Shown here: positions 10,750 through 21,801 of the stretch, in pieces | How the letters are laid out: every line of letters begins with the position of its first letter | Position numbering within the stretch: position 1 is the stretch's first letter | From: Gloeophyllum trabeum ATCC 11539 | Taxonomy: Eukaryota; Basidiomycota; Agaricomycetes; Gloeophyllales; Gloeophyllaceae | DNA: 63,658 nt | Direction of reading: 5' to 3' | Assembly (NCBI RefSeq): GCF_000344685.1 | Contig: NW_006920411.1 | Coordinates: 49,112-112,769 of the forward strand | The notes under the pieces: generated by a model | The model's input: only the letters and a program-made list of their open reading frames with translations | What the model was told of the DNA's origin: nothing | Database searches by the model: none | Position numbers and translations under genes: made by a program

Positions 10750-11283
10750 CTAATAGTGCCAACGTCCCAATGCCGTCAAGTTCATTGCCACCTCCAATGA
10801 CATCCTAAACCTCTGTCTTCCCTTCAAATCCAACTGTGCGCTCGGGGTGTCATGCCGTGGAGCGGTACAGAATCCAAGGTGGAGGTTCCGAGACCTGGCC
10901 TTTGGGTGGCGCCCCGTTCCACCGTTCGACACCCTCTTCCGTTTGCCAGTTGAGTCAAACATCAGGTCCTCTTTCCCAATGGACTGGAAGGTCCATATGA
11001 CAGACTCGGGGCAGCCTTTCGGCTCGGGCGCGTGGTGTCTTGGAAGGCCAGCTTCCTTCATATAGGTCGTAGTGAACCGGTGCTCGCGAGATGTCGCGGC
11101 ATGCACAGGTACGGTGACTGTGTTCGCTCTTACATATACTGCGCGGAGAAACGTCATTCCGTATTGCGTAGCTGGTGTGGAAGAGTCGGAACGGCGGGGA
11201 CAGCATAGGGATAGATAATCAGTATATGACTCGAACCTGACCTTGCGTAAGTAGTTGGAGTACGTGTCGCTGACTGTGCTCAT
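10750..11283 (-). CDS. Hypothetical protein, unrecognised
   Basis: A 177-codon open frame with an ATG start (MSTVSDTYSNYLRKVRFESY). It has no domain I recognise and no signal peptide or membrane segment. It could be one exon of a larger gene or a chance frame. A separate short frame downstream (10700-10497) contains CPVCRTNIDGRTL, which resembles half of a zinc-binding module, but it cannot be joined convincingly. Confidence 0.3.
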   Translation of the reverse strand: MSTVSDTYSNYLRKVRFESYTDYLSLCCPRRSDSSTPATQYGMTFLRAVYVRANTVTVPVHAATSREHRFTTTYMKEAGLPRHHAPEPKGCPESVIWTFQSIGKEDLMFDSTGKRKRVSNGGTGRHPKARSRNLHLGFCTAPRHDTPSAQLDLKGRQRFRMSLEVAMNLTALGRWHY

Positions 11284-11487
11284 CCTATTTCGTAGGCTCA
11301 GTACAGGTGCTCAGACGTATGCTACTTCAGAGAGTGTGCAAGCCGTACACTTTGGAGCATCGCCGCACGGCAGAGCGAATGGAAGAAAGACGCGTCTCTC
11401 CGGCATCTCCTCTCCACCATTGTAACATCCTAGTTTCAGGTCCGCGTCGACACCATCATCTCACACCGGGCCCACATCCACTTGCAC

Positions 11488-12448
11488 TCACGCCTGCTCG
11501 TCCGCATCGTCATCGAGCCGCTCCACGCGCGGACGCACCGCCCCTCTCTGTACCGCCAGCCACTCCGCCTCCCAATCTCCGGGCGTCATGTGCGCCCTCG
11601 ACCGCCACGGCGACAACAGAAACTCCACCACCCCTTCCTGCTTAGCCCAGCGCTGCAGGGCGCGCAGCTCCTCCACCATTTGCGCATCCGGGACGTGACA
11701 CAGCTCGACGACGTAGCGCGCCAGACCCGCCGGGACAGGCGGGAGGTACCGCACCGGCCGGCGCGCGAGTATATCCTGCAGCATCAGCACCCAAGCATCA
11801 TCGAGCTCCACCCCGGACACGCGCGCGCGCACGAGCGCTCCCCCCGCGCGGCGCGCGAACCAGTCCAGGGACACGTGCGCCCTGAAGACCAGCGCCGGGC
11901 GCCGGTGCGCGATGTGCAGGTCGCGCAGGCGGGGCAGGGTGGGCGTGTCGGGGAAGGGGCCGAGGCGGGAGAAGAGGCGCGCGGTGTACTCGTGGTAGAC
12001 CAGCGTGAGCGCGGCGAGCCGCGGGAACGTAGTGCGTCTGAGGGGCTTGTCGTCGGGTTCGCGGAGCACGCAGGTGAGTGTCTCAATGGTGCGCGAGATG
12101 GACTGGAGGATGAGGTTTCCTAACAGAAGCGAGGGTGGGTGGGGTTAGAGCGGAAGCCAGCAGGCGGATGGTTTCTCGTCGCTGCGCACCTACTTGAGCG
12201 TTTTCTTTGTATATGGCAATGAAGAGGTGGCGAGCGCTTGCCCGCGCGAGCTGTGATGAATCCTTAAAGGCCTCTAGGAAACAGGGCGATTGCTTGGGAT
12301 TTCTCAAAGCTACCGTGTAAAATCTGAAAGGCTCAGACGCCCTGCAGAGGTATTTGGAGGTGGCGCGGAGAGCGCACGCGGTGTGCCCGCCGTCTGTGCA
12401 TGCAAACTCCACAATCTGCACAACGAGCTCTGCTGGCAGGGCGTCCAT
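11488..12448 (-). CDS. F-box-like protein, family member 4
   Basis: Two exons (12448-12190, 259 nt; 12119-11488) give 296 residues. Exon 1 has exactly the same length as that of member 3 and ends in the same phase. Features in order: MDALPAELVVQIVEFACTDG (F-box-like), PFRFYTVAL, ARHLFIAIY, then ISRTIETLTCVL at the start of exon 2, TFPRLAALTLVY, TLPRLRDLHI, a VRARVSGV strand, and DWEAEWLAVQRG near the C-terminus. The frame is clean. The 5' part of this gene (from 12081 on) is repeated beyond the assembly gap, so copy number at this locus is uncertain. Confidence 0.8.
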
Positions 12449-12900
12449 GGTACGGTATGGGTGAGAGTCAGTCGGCGTTGGAGGCGGGAAGATGGGTGTT
12501 GAGAGATTGGAAGATGCTACACGTGCTGTGCTTCGGACACGCGGTTGATGCTTCGAGCGGATTGGTCAAGCGCTAGCCGAACGTTCATCAGCAAAATGGC
12601 AGCCCACGCTAAGGCGCTAAGTACCACTAAGGCGCCCTTACCGAGCTCCTTAGCTCTAACTCTCTGAGTTTCTTAGCCGATGCTGTAGAGGGTGGCAGAG
12701 CAATATACATGGCTCTGTTGATCATAGATGTACATGTAATGTATACCAGTAGCACTAGACAAGGGCGGAGACTCGTAATTTGGGAGTTGCTATCATTCAA
12801 GGCAAAGGCTGAAATGGGTTTGGGCACCAACTAGTGTAGCCTTGTAGTGCAATGGTTATATTGTATGGTTGGGTATGGCAGATGCTGGTTCGGATCCTGG
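12081..12900 (+). repeat. 820-bp segment duplicated across the assembly gap, copy 1
   Basis: The sequence is repeated at 13068-13887 at a constant offset of 987. Every stretch I compared is identical, including both encoded peptides. Copy 1 ends and copy 2 begins exactly at the N run, the usual mark of an overlapping contig end that was not collapsed. A true tandem duplication is less likely. Confidence 0.85.
12449..12836. other. Intergenic, upstream of member 4
   Basis: No gene. It contains several TTAGC / CTAAGG-type short repeats and leads into the tRNA-like sequence at 12837. Confidence 0.5.
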
Positions 12901-13067
12901 NNNNNNNNNNNNNNNNNNNNNNNNNNNNNNNNNNNNNNNNNNNNNNNNNNNNNNNNNNNNNNNNNNNNNNNNNNNNNNNNNNNNNNNNNNNNNNNNNNNN
13001 NNNNNNNNNNNNNNNNNNNNNNNNNNNNNNNNNNNNNNNNNNNNNNNNNNNNNNNNNNNNNNNNNNN
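12901..13067. other. Assembly gap (167 N)
   Basis: A run of N bases. The true sequence and its true length are unknown. Confidence 0.99.
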
Positions 13068-13435
13068 TCTCAATGGTGCGCGAGATGGACTGGAGGATGA
13101 GGTTTCCTAACAGAAGCGAGGGTGGGTGGGGTTAGAGCGGAAGCCAGCAGGCGGATGGTTTCTCGTCGCTGCGCACCTACTTGAGCGTTTTCTTTGTATA
13201 TGGCAATGAAGAGGTGGCGAGCGCTTGCCCGCGCGAGCTGTGATGAATCCTTAAAGGCCTCTAGGAAACAGGGCGATTGCTTGGGATTTCTCAAAGCTAC
13301 CGTGTAAAATCTGAAAGGCTCAGACGCCCTGCAGAGGTATTTGGAGGTGGCGCGGAGAGCGCACGCGGTGTGCCCGCCGTCTGTGCATGCAAACTCCACA
13401 ATCTGCACAACGAGCTCTGCTGGCAGGGCGTCCAT
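13068..13435 (-). pseudogene. Partial copy of F-box-like member 4, cut by the gap
   Basis: Exon 1 is identical to that of 12448-12190, and exon 2 is truncated by the N run. It is probably not a separate gene but the same locus represented twice in the assembly. Confidence 0.6.
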
Positions 13436-13887
13436 GGTACGGTATGGGTGAGAGTCAGTCGGCGTTGGAGGCGGGAAGATGGGTGTTGAGAGATTGGAAG
13501 ATGCTACACGTGCTGTGCTTCGGACACGCGGTTGATGCTTCGAGCGGATTGGTCAAGCGCTAGCCGAACGTTCATCAGCAAAATGGCAGCCCACGCTAAG
13601 GCGCTAAGTACCACTAAGGCGCCCTTACCGAGCTCCTTAGCTCTAACTCTCTGAGTTTCTTAGCCGATGCTGTAGAGGGTGGCAGAGCAATATACATGGC
13701 TCTGTTGATCATAGATGTACATGTAATGTATACCAGTAGCACTAGACAAGGGCGGAGACTCGTAATTTGGGAGTTGCTATCATTCAAGGCAAAGGCTGAA
13801 ATGGGTTTGGGCACCAACTAGTGTAGCCTTGTAGTGCAATGGTTATATTGTATGGTTGGGTATGGCAGATGCTGGTTCGGATCCTGG
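13068..13887 (+). repeat. 820-bp segment duplicated across the assembly gap, copy 2
   Basis: This matches 12081-12900. It carries exon 1 of member 4 (13435-13177), its intron, and the first 39 bases of exon 2 (13106-13068) before running into the gap. Confidence 0.85.
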
Positions 13888-13895
13888 TGGTGCTA
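13824..13895 (+). repeat. tRNA-like head, probably of a tRNA-derived SINE
   Basis: A 72-nt stretch with an A-box-like TAGTGCAATGG, a B-box-like GGTTCGGATCC and pairable ends (TAGC/GCTA), followed at once by a T5 run. The T stem is poorly paired, so a working tRNA is unlikely. The same sequence starts at 12837 and is cut by the gap at 12900. A related A-box sequence lies at 60248. Confidence 0.5.
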
Positions 13896-14235
13896 GCATT
13901 TTTCTGTTCTCTCCCCACTTATTTCTTGCCTGAGTGTTCTTAGCACCTTAATCAAGGACTTAGCTAAGTCTCGGTGCTGGGCTCAGGGGGTGGGCCCCCA
14001 TGACTTAAGACCATGGACTTGGTACTGTTTTTGCCTGAGATTAGTTCTTAGCTTCGCTTAGACGGTCATGCCGTTTTGCTGATGTTGTGCAACAGTGCCG
14101 TGACGATCTTGTGCCCAGGTTCTAGCAGTCATCCACATGCATGACTTGTGCCGTTGCTCCATTTTTTTATCAACTACCTCGCTGGCTCCCCGTTCTGTGC
14201 ATACCCCACGGACCATTTTCCCCGTAAGTATGTGA
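13896..14235. other. Repeat-like DNA downstream of the tRNA-like head
   Basis: No gene. Short CTTAG/CTAAG words recur, possibly the body of the SINE-like element. Confidence 0.35.
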
Positions 14236-14333
14236 GGATAATTTAATATATTTGACCTTTGTGTAGATGTGCGCGTCTGTAAACGAACAGACAAGTAAAC
14301 CCACTTAGCACATCTGATGAACAAGTGCAGAGA
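14236..14333 (+). repeat. GAACGAAC-type hairpin repeat, copy 1
   Basis: About 97 bp matching 15572-15667 with scattered changes. It contains an inverted pair GTCTGT...ACAGAC around a short loop and a CACTTAGCAC...AAGTGC pair. Confidence 0.6.
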
Positions 14334-14459
14334 ATTGTGGGTGGCGGGTACCACTGCAGTATTGGGCCTGCGGGTCGCTCGGGTGCGGGCTCGGGTCTGA
14401 AATCCCTTGAACTGCGAGCTACCGTGAAACCATCCCAATGGGTCTCAGGTCCCGCGGGT

Positions 14460-14720
14460 CTGGTGGAGGGTACAATATTTATACAAAACTGTTGAACTAG
14501 GCGCTGACTTAGCTGCCAGGTTCTACAACGTACCAGAATGCACCGGAACCCTCTGGAATATTCTGGTATATTCCACTATTGTACAAAGGCACGGAGCTCA
14601 TGTGGGTCAGTGACATCATAGGTGGAGCTCAGTAGGATTAGGGATATTCCATGTAGCTTAGTCAGCCTATGGGCCACAGTGTATATAAACCCTGCAGCTC
14701 TGTCAGCACCTAGTTCAACA
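14460..14720 (+). mobile_element. Possible LTR fragment with TATA box
   Basis: An AT-rich stretch with a good TATA box (TATATAAA, 14683-14690) about 25-30 bp before a leader-like segment. It is similar in layout to the LTR at 60.7 kb. No gag or pol coding sequence and no second LTR were recognised, so the call rests on layout alone. Confidence 0.3.
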
Positions 14721-15015
14721 GAAATTTGTGATTTTTGAGGGGTAAATGCAGCAAAAACACAGGAAGCTGGTTCCCGGTGATACGTATGGCACTGTCAGAT
14801 CCAGGTGTACAGAAAAACTGGCCCAACAGGACCTTCAATAGGGTGCCTTGAACCCGCAAAGCCCTACCTTGGGCATCAGCCAAGGGCACCCAGCGAGCCG
14901 AGGTCTCTCGGGCGGGTTTTGTACCCTTACCCACAGGTGCGGTCAGGCAGGTATGGATTGGGGTCAGTGTGGCAGAGCCGCGGTGTCACATGTGCCCAAC
15001 CTTAGCAAAGATGAT
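14721..15015. other. Unassigned sequence after the LTR-like stretch
   Basis: Short overlapping plus-strand frames (14805-15045) show no recognised domain. It may be a relic of a retroelement leader or gag. Confidence 0.3.
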
Positions 15016-15128
15016 CACATTACCTGTAAACGAACAGACAAGTAAACTACAGGTAATGGTAAGTCCATGAACGAACGGGTTTGTGAATACAAACTCACCC
15101 CACTTAGCACATCTAACCGAACAAGTGC
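15016..15128 (+). repeat. GAACGAAC-type hairpin repeat, copy 2
   Basis: The longer form. CATTACCTGT and ACAGGTAATG form an outer stem around an inner hairpin, followed by GTTTGT-GAAT-ACAAAC and a CACTTAGCAC...AAGTGC pair. It matches 15672-15784. Confidence 0.65.
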
Positions 15129-15571
15129 AAGATTGTAGCAGTGCAAGCGCCAATCCCTGATTCCAGTCAGAAACCAACAAGTATTCCAGTACTAGTGTCT
15201 GGTCAAGCTGCAGAATGCCACTCTTGATGGACACATACACAGTATTCATATAGTCCTGTCTTATATCTACATCATTATTTAAAGGGGCTTCCTTGAGTTA
15301 CTGGTTCCTGCTCAGAGATACTAGTCTCATCTATCAGCCTCACTTGGTTGTGTGCATCATTTTATCGAATGCTACACACTTGCATTCACGTCAGGTGTGT
15401 CCAGGCAGTTGTCTTCAAGTTGAAACGAAACAGTGGTGGTGTCGGTCCGATCGGGACCATTGCTTACATGAGGTTCTCATGGTGAGAGCGAGTTGTATGG
15501 TGGAGCGACCATTTCTTCCTGACAGAACCCTCCTCCCAACTACCGTGGGAGTCGGGGATGGGGGTGTGAAG
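15129..15571. other. Unassigned sequence between hairpin repeats
   Basis: No recognised gene. A plus-strand frame at 15293-15580 has no known motif. Confidence 0.4.
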
Positions 15572-15784
15572 ATAATATAATATATTCGACCTTTGCGTAG
15601 ACGTGCGCGTCTGTGAACGAACAGACAAGTAAACCCACTTAGCACGTCTAACGAACAAGTGCAAAGATGTCGCATTACCTGTGAACGAACAGACAAGTAA
15701 ACTACAGGTAATGGTAAGTCCATGAACGAACGGGTTCACGAATACAAACTCACCCCACTTAGCACGTCTAACAAACAAGTGCAA
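15572..15784 (+). repeat. GAACGAAC-type hairpin repeats, copies 3 and 4 in tandem
   Basis: A short-form unit (15572-15667) directly followed by a long-form unit (15672-15784). The same stems as in copies 1 and 2 are present, with single-base changes mostly in loops. Confidence 0.65.
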
Positions 15785-17794
15785 AGATGGGGGTGTATCT
15801 ACGGGGGCGTTGTACGTAAGGTCCTCAAGCTCACATGGTATGGTACAACAACCTAGATACATCGGAAGGCTATCACAATGCTATATGAGCTGTCAGAGTG
15901 ATAAAGAGTGACGATAAGAGAACGAAAGATAAACATAACCCAAAAAGGAAAGGATGTTGCTAAATTGGGATCCGTTCAGTTTGCCACAGCCTGATCATGA
16001 GAAACAGACGGTGTCACCTCGTTGGTTCCCACAGTCACAAAGAAAGTATGCGACCCCAAGGTACCGATACTCCTTGTTCTTGAGCTTGAAGCTTGAGGAG
16101 CCCTTGCCGATATATACGCTGGTCGGACGTAATTGCGAAATTCTCACTGCAAGGTTGCAACGGTTTCCGGTTGACTCGCCGATTGCGAGGCACCCAGTCG
16201 ATCGAAGTCCCGTGGCAGTCTCTCATTAGAGTTATTACATCGTAGACCAAGCGAAACGACCCTCGAGCGAACGTGATCCGTTCCCAACGAACCATGCGGA
16301 ACAAGTCAACTGCGCCCCACGGTCGCGCCTCATCCCTTGGCGTGTATGCAGCCTCAAGTTGGACCAGAAGGCAGCCTTTCTGGTTCAAGCAGAAGTTGCA
16401 TATACGCGTACTACCCACAGCCTCACTCCCGCATACGGCAACTACCTTGTTTTACCCCTTCTGCATTTATATCCCCGCTTCCAAATATACCGACGGCGGC
16501 CCCATTGCTCCTCTCCTCTCATCCTCCGTCTTTCGTATTCCCAAGTTGATCTACGGCTCTTCCGGCTGAGCGACTTAGCGAGTTACTCACGTTGATCACA
16601 GCTGTCTCCCGAATCTCCTGGTGTAGTGGTGCAGTCTAATCTCAAGTCCTATCCATTGGCCCAGATCCGTCGGCCTCGGGCACTCATAAATTCCCGACAT
16701 TCTCGTCTTGTTCAACAGCTCGTCACCATTCCTGTGGCACTGCGCCCCATCTGTTTGAGCTGCCGACTTCCAATCACCGGCACCAACGTGTCTCCGTACC
16801 TGCGTTTAGACGACCCCTCTCCAGACGAACCGCCATCCGACAAAGGGCCACCGATCGTCGACGGAAGTGCTTCGTGCTTGCATCTTCCTCCAGTCGGTAC
16901 TCCTATGTCATTCCGATACCGTTCCCGCAGATTAATCCAATACCAAAGTCAGACTCACCGTATCTGTCATTGGTTGCTGGAACGTGGCCTGCACAGTTGT
17001 GGTGCTATCTCAAACTATATCACAACCTAATAATTCTATCCCGCGGTCGACACAAATCATCACCCGCTCACGCACGTAACAACGACTCTATGCTTACAAC
17101 TCTGTGTGGGTGCTGATGATGCAGCTCGTCACGCGCGCGTCACACACGAGACGCATGTGTGGGTCCCTGGGTACCACCGAATTTACGGACTGTGATGTCT
17201 GGACTGACCATCTCAGGGACGGGTGCGCCAAGGTCTGCCGAATCCCTCCCTGCCTGTATGTAGTTCTCGTAGTTACTTGGCCTACGCGTTCAGGGCGTTC
17301 ACTCCCGTTCGATAATTTCGAGTCTCGACCGCTCAGCGATTCACGGCGCATACCCAGCTGTGAATTGGCGCAATGCTGATCAGGATTACGACGATCCCGG
17401 ACTTGCAAGAGACCGCAAGCGAACCGCATATCGACCTCTGTCTTAGATTATTTTGGTGCCGTCAATAAGCATCCGAGTTCAATACCCTACGAGGTCCAGG
17501 CTTCCTCCCGACACTGTCGGCTCAACGTACGTTTCGGTAAGCAGACACGCATAGCCTTACCCCCGGCAACTTACGCGCGATTACTAGTATGCCGTACCTT
17601 CGCCTCCGGTCCCTGGTTTCAGAAACTAGTAGCCGAATCGTTACCCAGCGCGCCGAGGGCGCGCTAACCGTGTTGGGGAATGTGCCGCCGTTCCAGGTTC
17701 AGTTGTGTTACAGTATTAAAGGGGGGCTGGACCTACGGCGCTGACACGTTCAGCCTCTCGCTGTACATACCTGACCACGCCAGCATCCTCGGTC
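15785..17794. other. Intergenic, no gene recognised
   Basis: Two kilobases with only short or uncharacteristic frames. The longest (16626-17030) includes DDPSPDEPPSDKGPP, faintly like the repeat at 52.1 and 61.7 kb. A TATA-like GTATTAAAGG lies upstream of member 5 (about 17714-17723). Confidence 0.45.
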
Positions 17795-18869
17795 ATGGAC
17801 ACCCTCCCTCTCGAATTGATCCAGCACATCTTGTCCGACGCGTGCCAGGATGCGGGCAAGACGGCAGCTTCGCTGCGTTTGGTATGCAAATCGTGCTGCG
17901 CCTTGGTCGAGCGCTACCGCTTCCGCTCCGTGGCCATTACAAACAGTGCAAAGGCGAGCAGGTTCCTTGAGATATGCAGGGCCTCCCCCGGCGGAGGATG
18001 CGGCATACGCCATCTATTCATGATCCTGACTGAACAGGCGCCCAAAGTCGGAGTCGGTAAGTCCGTGTTGGATACTTCAGTCATGCTCACCGGAGCACAT
18101 CTAATGTTGGAGTTTGAACACAGGAGAAGCGATCATCCAAATCGCGGCACCAACCATAGAAACACTCACCCTCCGCCTCGGGATGAGCAATGGCGCCTCA
18201 ATATACCATACCATCCTAAGCACGCCCTTCCCGCGCCTTACCCACCTTACCTTCGCGCATCCAGAGCGACCACGGTACCCACTCGTCCCCAACGACACAT
18301 CGCTACGAGTCGACCCACCTTGCTTATTCCCTGACCTGCGTTATCTGCGTCTTGCTTTCGGATGGAGTCCCCTTCTGGACACAGCGCACCAGGGACTCGC
18401 ACTGTTCGTCGCGCGCGCGTCGCCATCGAAGCTCACGCACGTCCGGCTGTCCGATGTGAAACTCACCGTCCGACAAATTTATGTTCTGCGCGACGTACTG
18501 GGGCTGCCCTTACCCGACTTCTATCAGTACCAAGAGCTTCAGGAACGGACTCCCCAGCTGCCCTCCAGCGTTCGGCAGTACACAGTGGGCGTGGACACAT
18601 CCTTTTACGTCGACAGAATACGATTGGCTTCAGAAATTTGGGAGAAGGCGGAGTCGGTGAGACAGGAGGTTGAGGGGAGCGAGGGAACGAGGCTGGTTCT
18701 AATTCCAGAGTGTCAGTCGGAGACGGGGCGTGAGGCCAGGGAGAAATGGATGGATGTCCGGGCGGGGAAGAAGAATGCTGAGCATGACTGGAGCGAAAGT
18801 GGTGTCGTCGGCGTACAGGGATGGGTGGACGCGCTTGAGAACGCGCGGGGGCGGCAATTCAATTGTTGA
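17795..18869 (+). CDS. F-box-like protein, family member 5
   Basis: Two exons (17795-18056 and 18124-18869, intron 67 nt) encode 335 residues. Exon 1 gives MDTLPLELIQHILSDACQDA, RYRFRSVAI and IRHLFMIL. Exon 2 begins IIQIAAPTIETLTLRL, the segment conserved at the start of exon 2 in members 4 to 7. It then has PFPRLTHLTF, LFPDLRYLRLAF, KLTHVRLSDV and, near the end, KWMDVRAGK. The frame is clean throughout. Together with members 6 and 7 it forms a subgroup with longer exon 2 and an IAAPT motif. Confidence 0.85.
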
Positions 18870-20392
18870 AGATTCGGTGCGTCGAGAGTTGTCCGTTCGA
18901 ATGGCCCTTTCCGATTGTCTTCGGGTTTCACGTTTTCTGTGTGCATGATAGGCCTGGTACTCACATTAGATGCTAGTTAGCGACGATGCAACCAATCGAT
19001 TCCGATACGTTGTTCATAGACGAAGCCCGCAAACCACTTTCAATTCTGGTACGCGTTTGCCAGACGTCCCGATGCGGGGGACTAGTACGTTCGCCCCCAA
19101 TACATCTGGTCGATCGTCGACTCCGGGACTGCCTACATCTTTCATTGGCAAACGAGCCGCGATAGTGATCTTGTGTCGCTCGAGAGATGCTCGGATCGCA
19201 TAGTGCCTTGGCCAACCGTCGTATAATCGGCAGTCCATCCCTTTCTGACGGAGACATGTTCACGGCCTCCACAGGTCGCGTAACACACGAGATCGGGCCA
19301 GGACTTTGGCAGCAGCCAAGTACGTCACTGAGATCATACGAGGAGCCGGTATCCCCGACTGCGCCCAAAGATATTTTCTGGCCCCGATATGACAGCTGCA
19401 ATGATGCAGGGTACCACCGTTGGCAGGACTTGTTGTCATCCCAAGTAAGTCATATTCATAGGAGGAACGCCGCAACGGTTCCTTGTAGAGACGTAGAGCA
19501 GCCAAGTGGGAAGCTTTCGTACGCAATGAAAGACTGTTCAAGAAACGAGCGCAGCCTCAAGTAAATTGTCATCTCGTCGGCAGCCCGATTTTCTTATTCG
19601 TCGGTAGATTGTTACCCGGTCTTCGAAATCGGCGTCAATGGTTCAGTCGTGCCAAGTCGCCTAGTGAAACGAGGACCAGTCTCAATGACGAGCGGGTGAG
19701 GCGTATATGCGCCTACATTGGTGATGGAGGTAGGTTGGGAAGATAACGTATCTTGAGTGCAAGCCCGTAGTAATGGCGAAGTCAGTCATCCCACGCCACC
19801 GATCCTGTCTCCCATTGGTTGCGATCGCTGGAGGCGGCACGGCTGCAAGCTACAGAACAGACTACAGTATCTTCACCCGACGACAAGAGTAGCAAACGAT
19901 GAAAGGGTGTTGACGCAATTGATTGAGAAGTAAGCATACAACATGTGAGGGACGGACATGAATCCATCTTGGAGTAGCACAAAGGTATGAAGTGCGTCGA
20001 CGAGCGAGCTAAACCAAAGCAAAAACATAAAAAGCGCCGAGCGACGGTAACATCATTTCAACAGTAAAACAAGGAGTGATGAACCCAGCATCCCTCCCGG
20101 GGCTAGTTCGTGTTAAGCAATGCAACCACAGTTGTAGCAATCCGAGCAAAAGTCCTAGATGTGCGTATAAAGGGGTACCATATCCACATGGGGAGAAGGG
20201 GGGCATAAGCAATGGAATACATGGGAACATTATGAGGCAAGAGTCTCGGTCACGCAAGGAGAGGACCATTGGGTAATGCGGGTATCGAGAGGTTGCGGGT
20301 ATAATCCAGGGCGCGCGCGGCGTCCTGTATCCAAGAAATGCGAGACAGTCGTAAAGGGGTCGTGATAGTCGTGAGTATACTCGGAAAACGAT
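18870..20392. other. Intergenic; 3' flank of member 5 and of the zinc-finger gene
   Basis: No gene recognised. A copy of the upstream element seen at 8459 lies at 18947-18975 in minus orientation, where no intact family member follows. It may mark a lost or decayed gene. Confidence 0.45.
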
Positions 20393-21801
20393 CTACGCGC
20401 TCCCGTTGTGATAGTGGGCCTTCCTATGGCGCTTCATATCATTCTCCCTCGCAAACCCCTTCCCGCAGCCGGCAAAGTCACATATGAACGGCTTCTCTCC
20501 CATGTGCGACCGCATGTGCCCCTTGAAATTCGTCTTCCTAGTGAAGGTCATGCCGCATTCCCGCAATGGGCATGCAAAGCTGGCCTTAGCATCTGACTTG
20601 CGGCGCTTGAGCGCCGCATCGCGTACGGCGTCGCTGGTGACCTTGGCTCTGATACTCATCACTTGCATAACCGGGGAAGAAGACGGACTAAGGCCGGGTG
20701 AGCTAGAGGGCCCCGCTGCAGTAGTATTCAGAGACATGTCGTGCATAGATACCGCAAGTTCGCGGTTCACCAACGAGCTGGAAGATGGGGTGGGGTACGG
20801 GGACGTCCGGTGAGATGACCGAGGATGTAATGTAGTGCGCGCCTCATACCCGTCCCGATTGCTGGGGAACGGAGAAGAGGAAGCTGAACCGTGCGAGGGA
20901 GGGACGGAATATGGAGCACCGCGATGGACAGGACGAGTCCCGTGGCTGGAACGATCCAAGGTACTCGCGCGAGGGCGACCGGCGGGAGCGGGGGGAGCGG
21001 CCGGAAGGAAATTACTCAACGTGGGCACGGACGGTTCAGAGGCCGACTGGCCACGCCGGTCGTATGGGCCAGCCAGCAAGAGGGTCGGGTCAATCACCTC
21101 GCTATAATTAGCCTGGTAATTGGCTGGCTGTGAAGGCGGAGGCAAATCGCGGCCCCCGGGCCGGGGGTCCGACTGGCTCCGGCGTCTTCCCGGTACGGGG
21201 AGCCAAAGCCCGCCGGGGGTGGGAGGCATCAAGCTCGCCGGCGATGAGCCACTCAACGACTGTGATGCCGTGGAGAACGGGGTGCTGCTGTCCGATAGGT
21301 AGGGATCCGAAGAGTCGCGATACGACGCGTAATCGCCGGTAGGCTGCTGTTCCGGTAGTAGAAGAGCTGGGGGCTGGTGGACGCCAGTGGCTAAACAACG
21401 ACGAATAAAAGAGACGGTATTGCTTATAGGCTCGGTGATAACTTACGGGGCATAGATGGCAAACCAAAAGACTGAAGGCTATCACCGAGCCCAGAGAGAG
21501 ACGGCAGAGGGTCCAAACGGCTGTCGCTCGAGGGAAGATGTGGACCGGTGAGCTGCAGCAGCCCATCCGACGGCGGCTTGGAGTCCTCGCTAGCGTAAGG
21601 GTCAAACCATTGCAGCTCGCTGGGGTGGTCTCAGTCTGCAGGTCGCGATAGGGACCTATAATCCTGGACGCACCTGCGCGCTTGTCCCTCAGCCTCGCTC
21701 TGAGCACCTCCTGCATGCTGCATGCTGCTAACGAAGTCGCTAGCCCTCTGTCCGCTCGGCGGATACTCGCCAAACATGATTTTCCACAAATCATCGGACA
21801 T
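20393..21801 (-). CDS. C2H2 zinc-finger protein, putative transcription factor
   Basis: Three exons (21801-21674, 21619-21447, 21390-20393) total 1299 nt including the stop, for 432 residues. The N-terminus is MSDDLWKIMFGEYPPSGQRA. The central 300 residues are Ser/Pro-rich and probably disordered. Two adjacent C2H2 fingers fill the C-terminus (about residues 372-427): CPLRECGMTF...H...H, linker MGEKPF, then CDFAGCGKGF...H...H. Both have C-x4-C-x12-H-x3-H spacing, as in fungal Msn2- or FlbC-like regulators, though orthology is not established. A basic stretch (LKRRKSDAK) just before the fingers could act as a nuclear signal. Splice sites are canonical, and phases were checked by summing exon lengths. 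Confidence 0.85.

Noticed and set aside
14805..15045. Retroelement gag coding region
   Set aside because: Short overlapping frames without a zinc knuckle or other gag landmark.
15016..15784. CRISPR-like array
   Set aside because: Four irregular units with palindromic parts and no regular spacers, in a eukaryotic genome.
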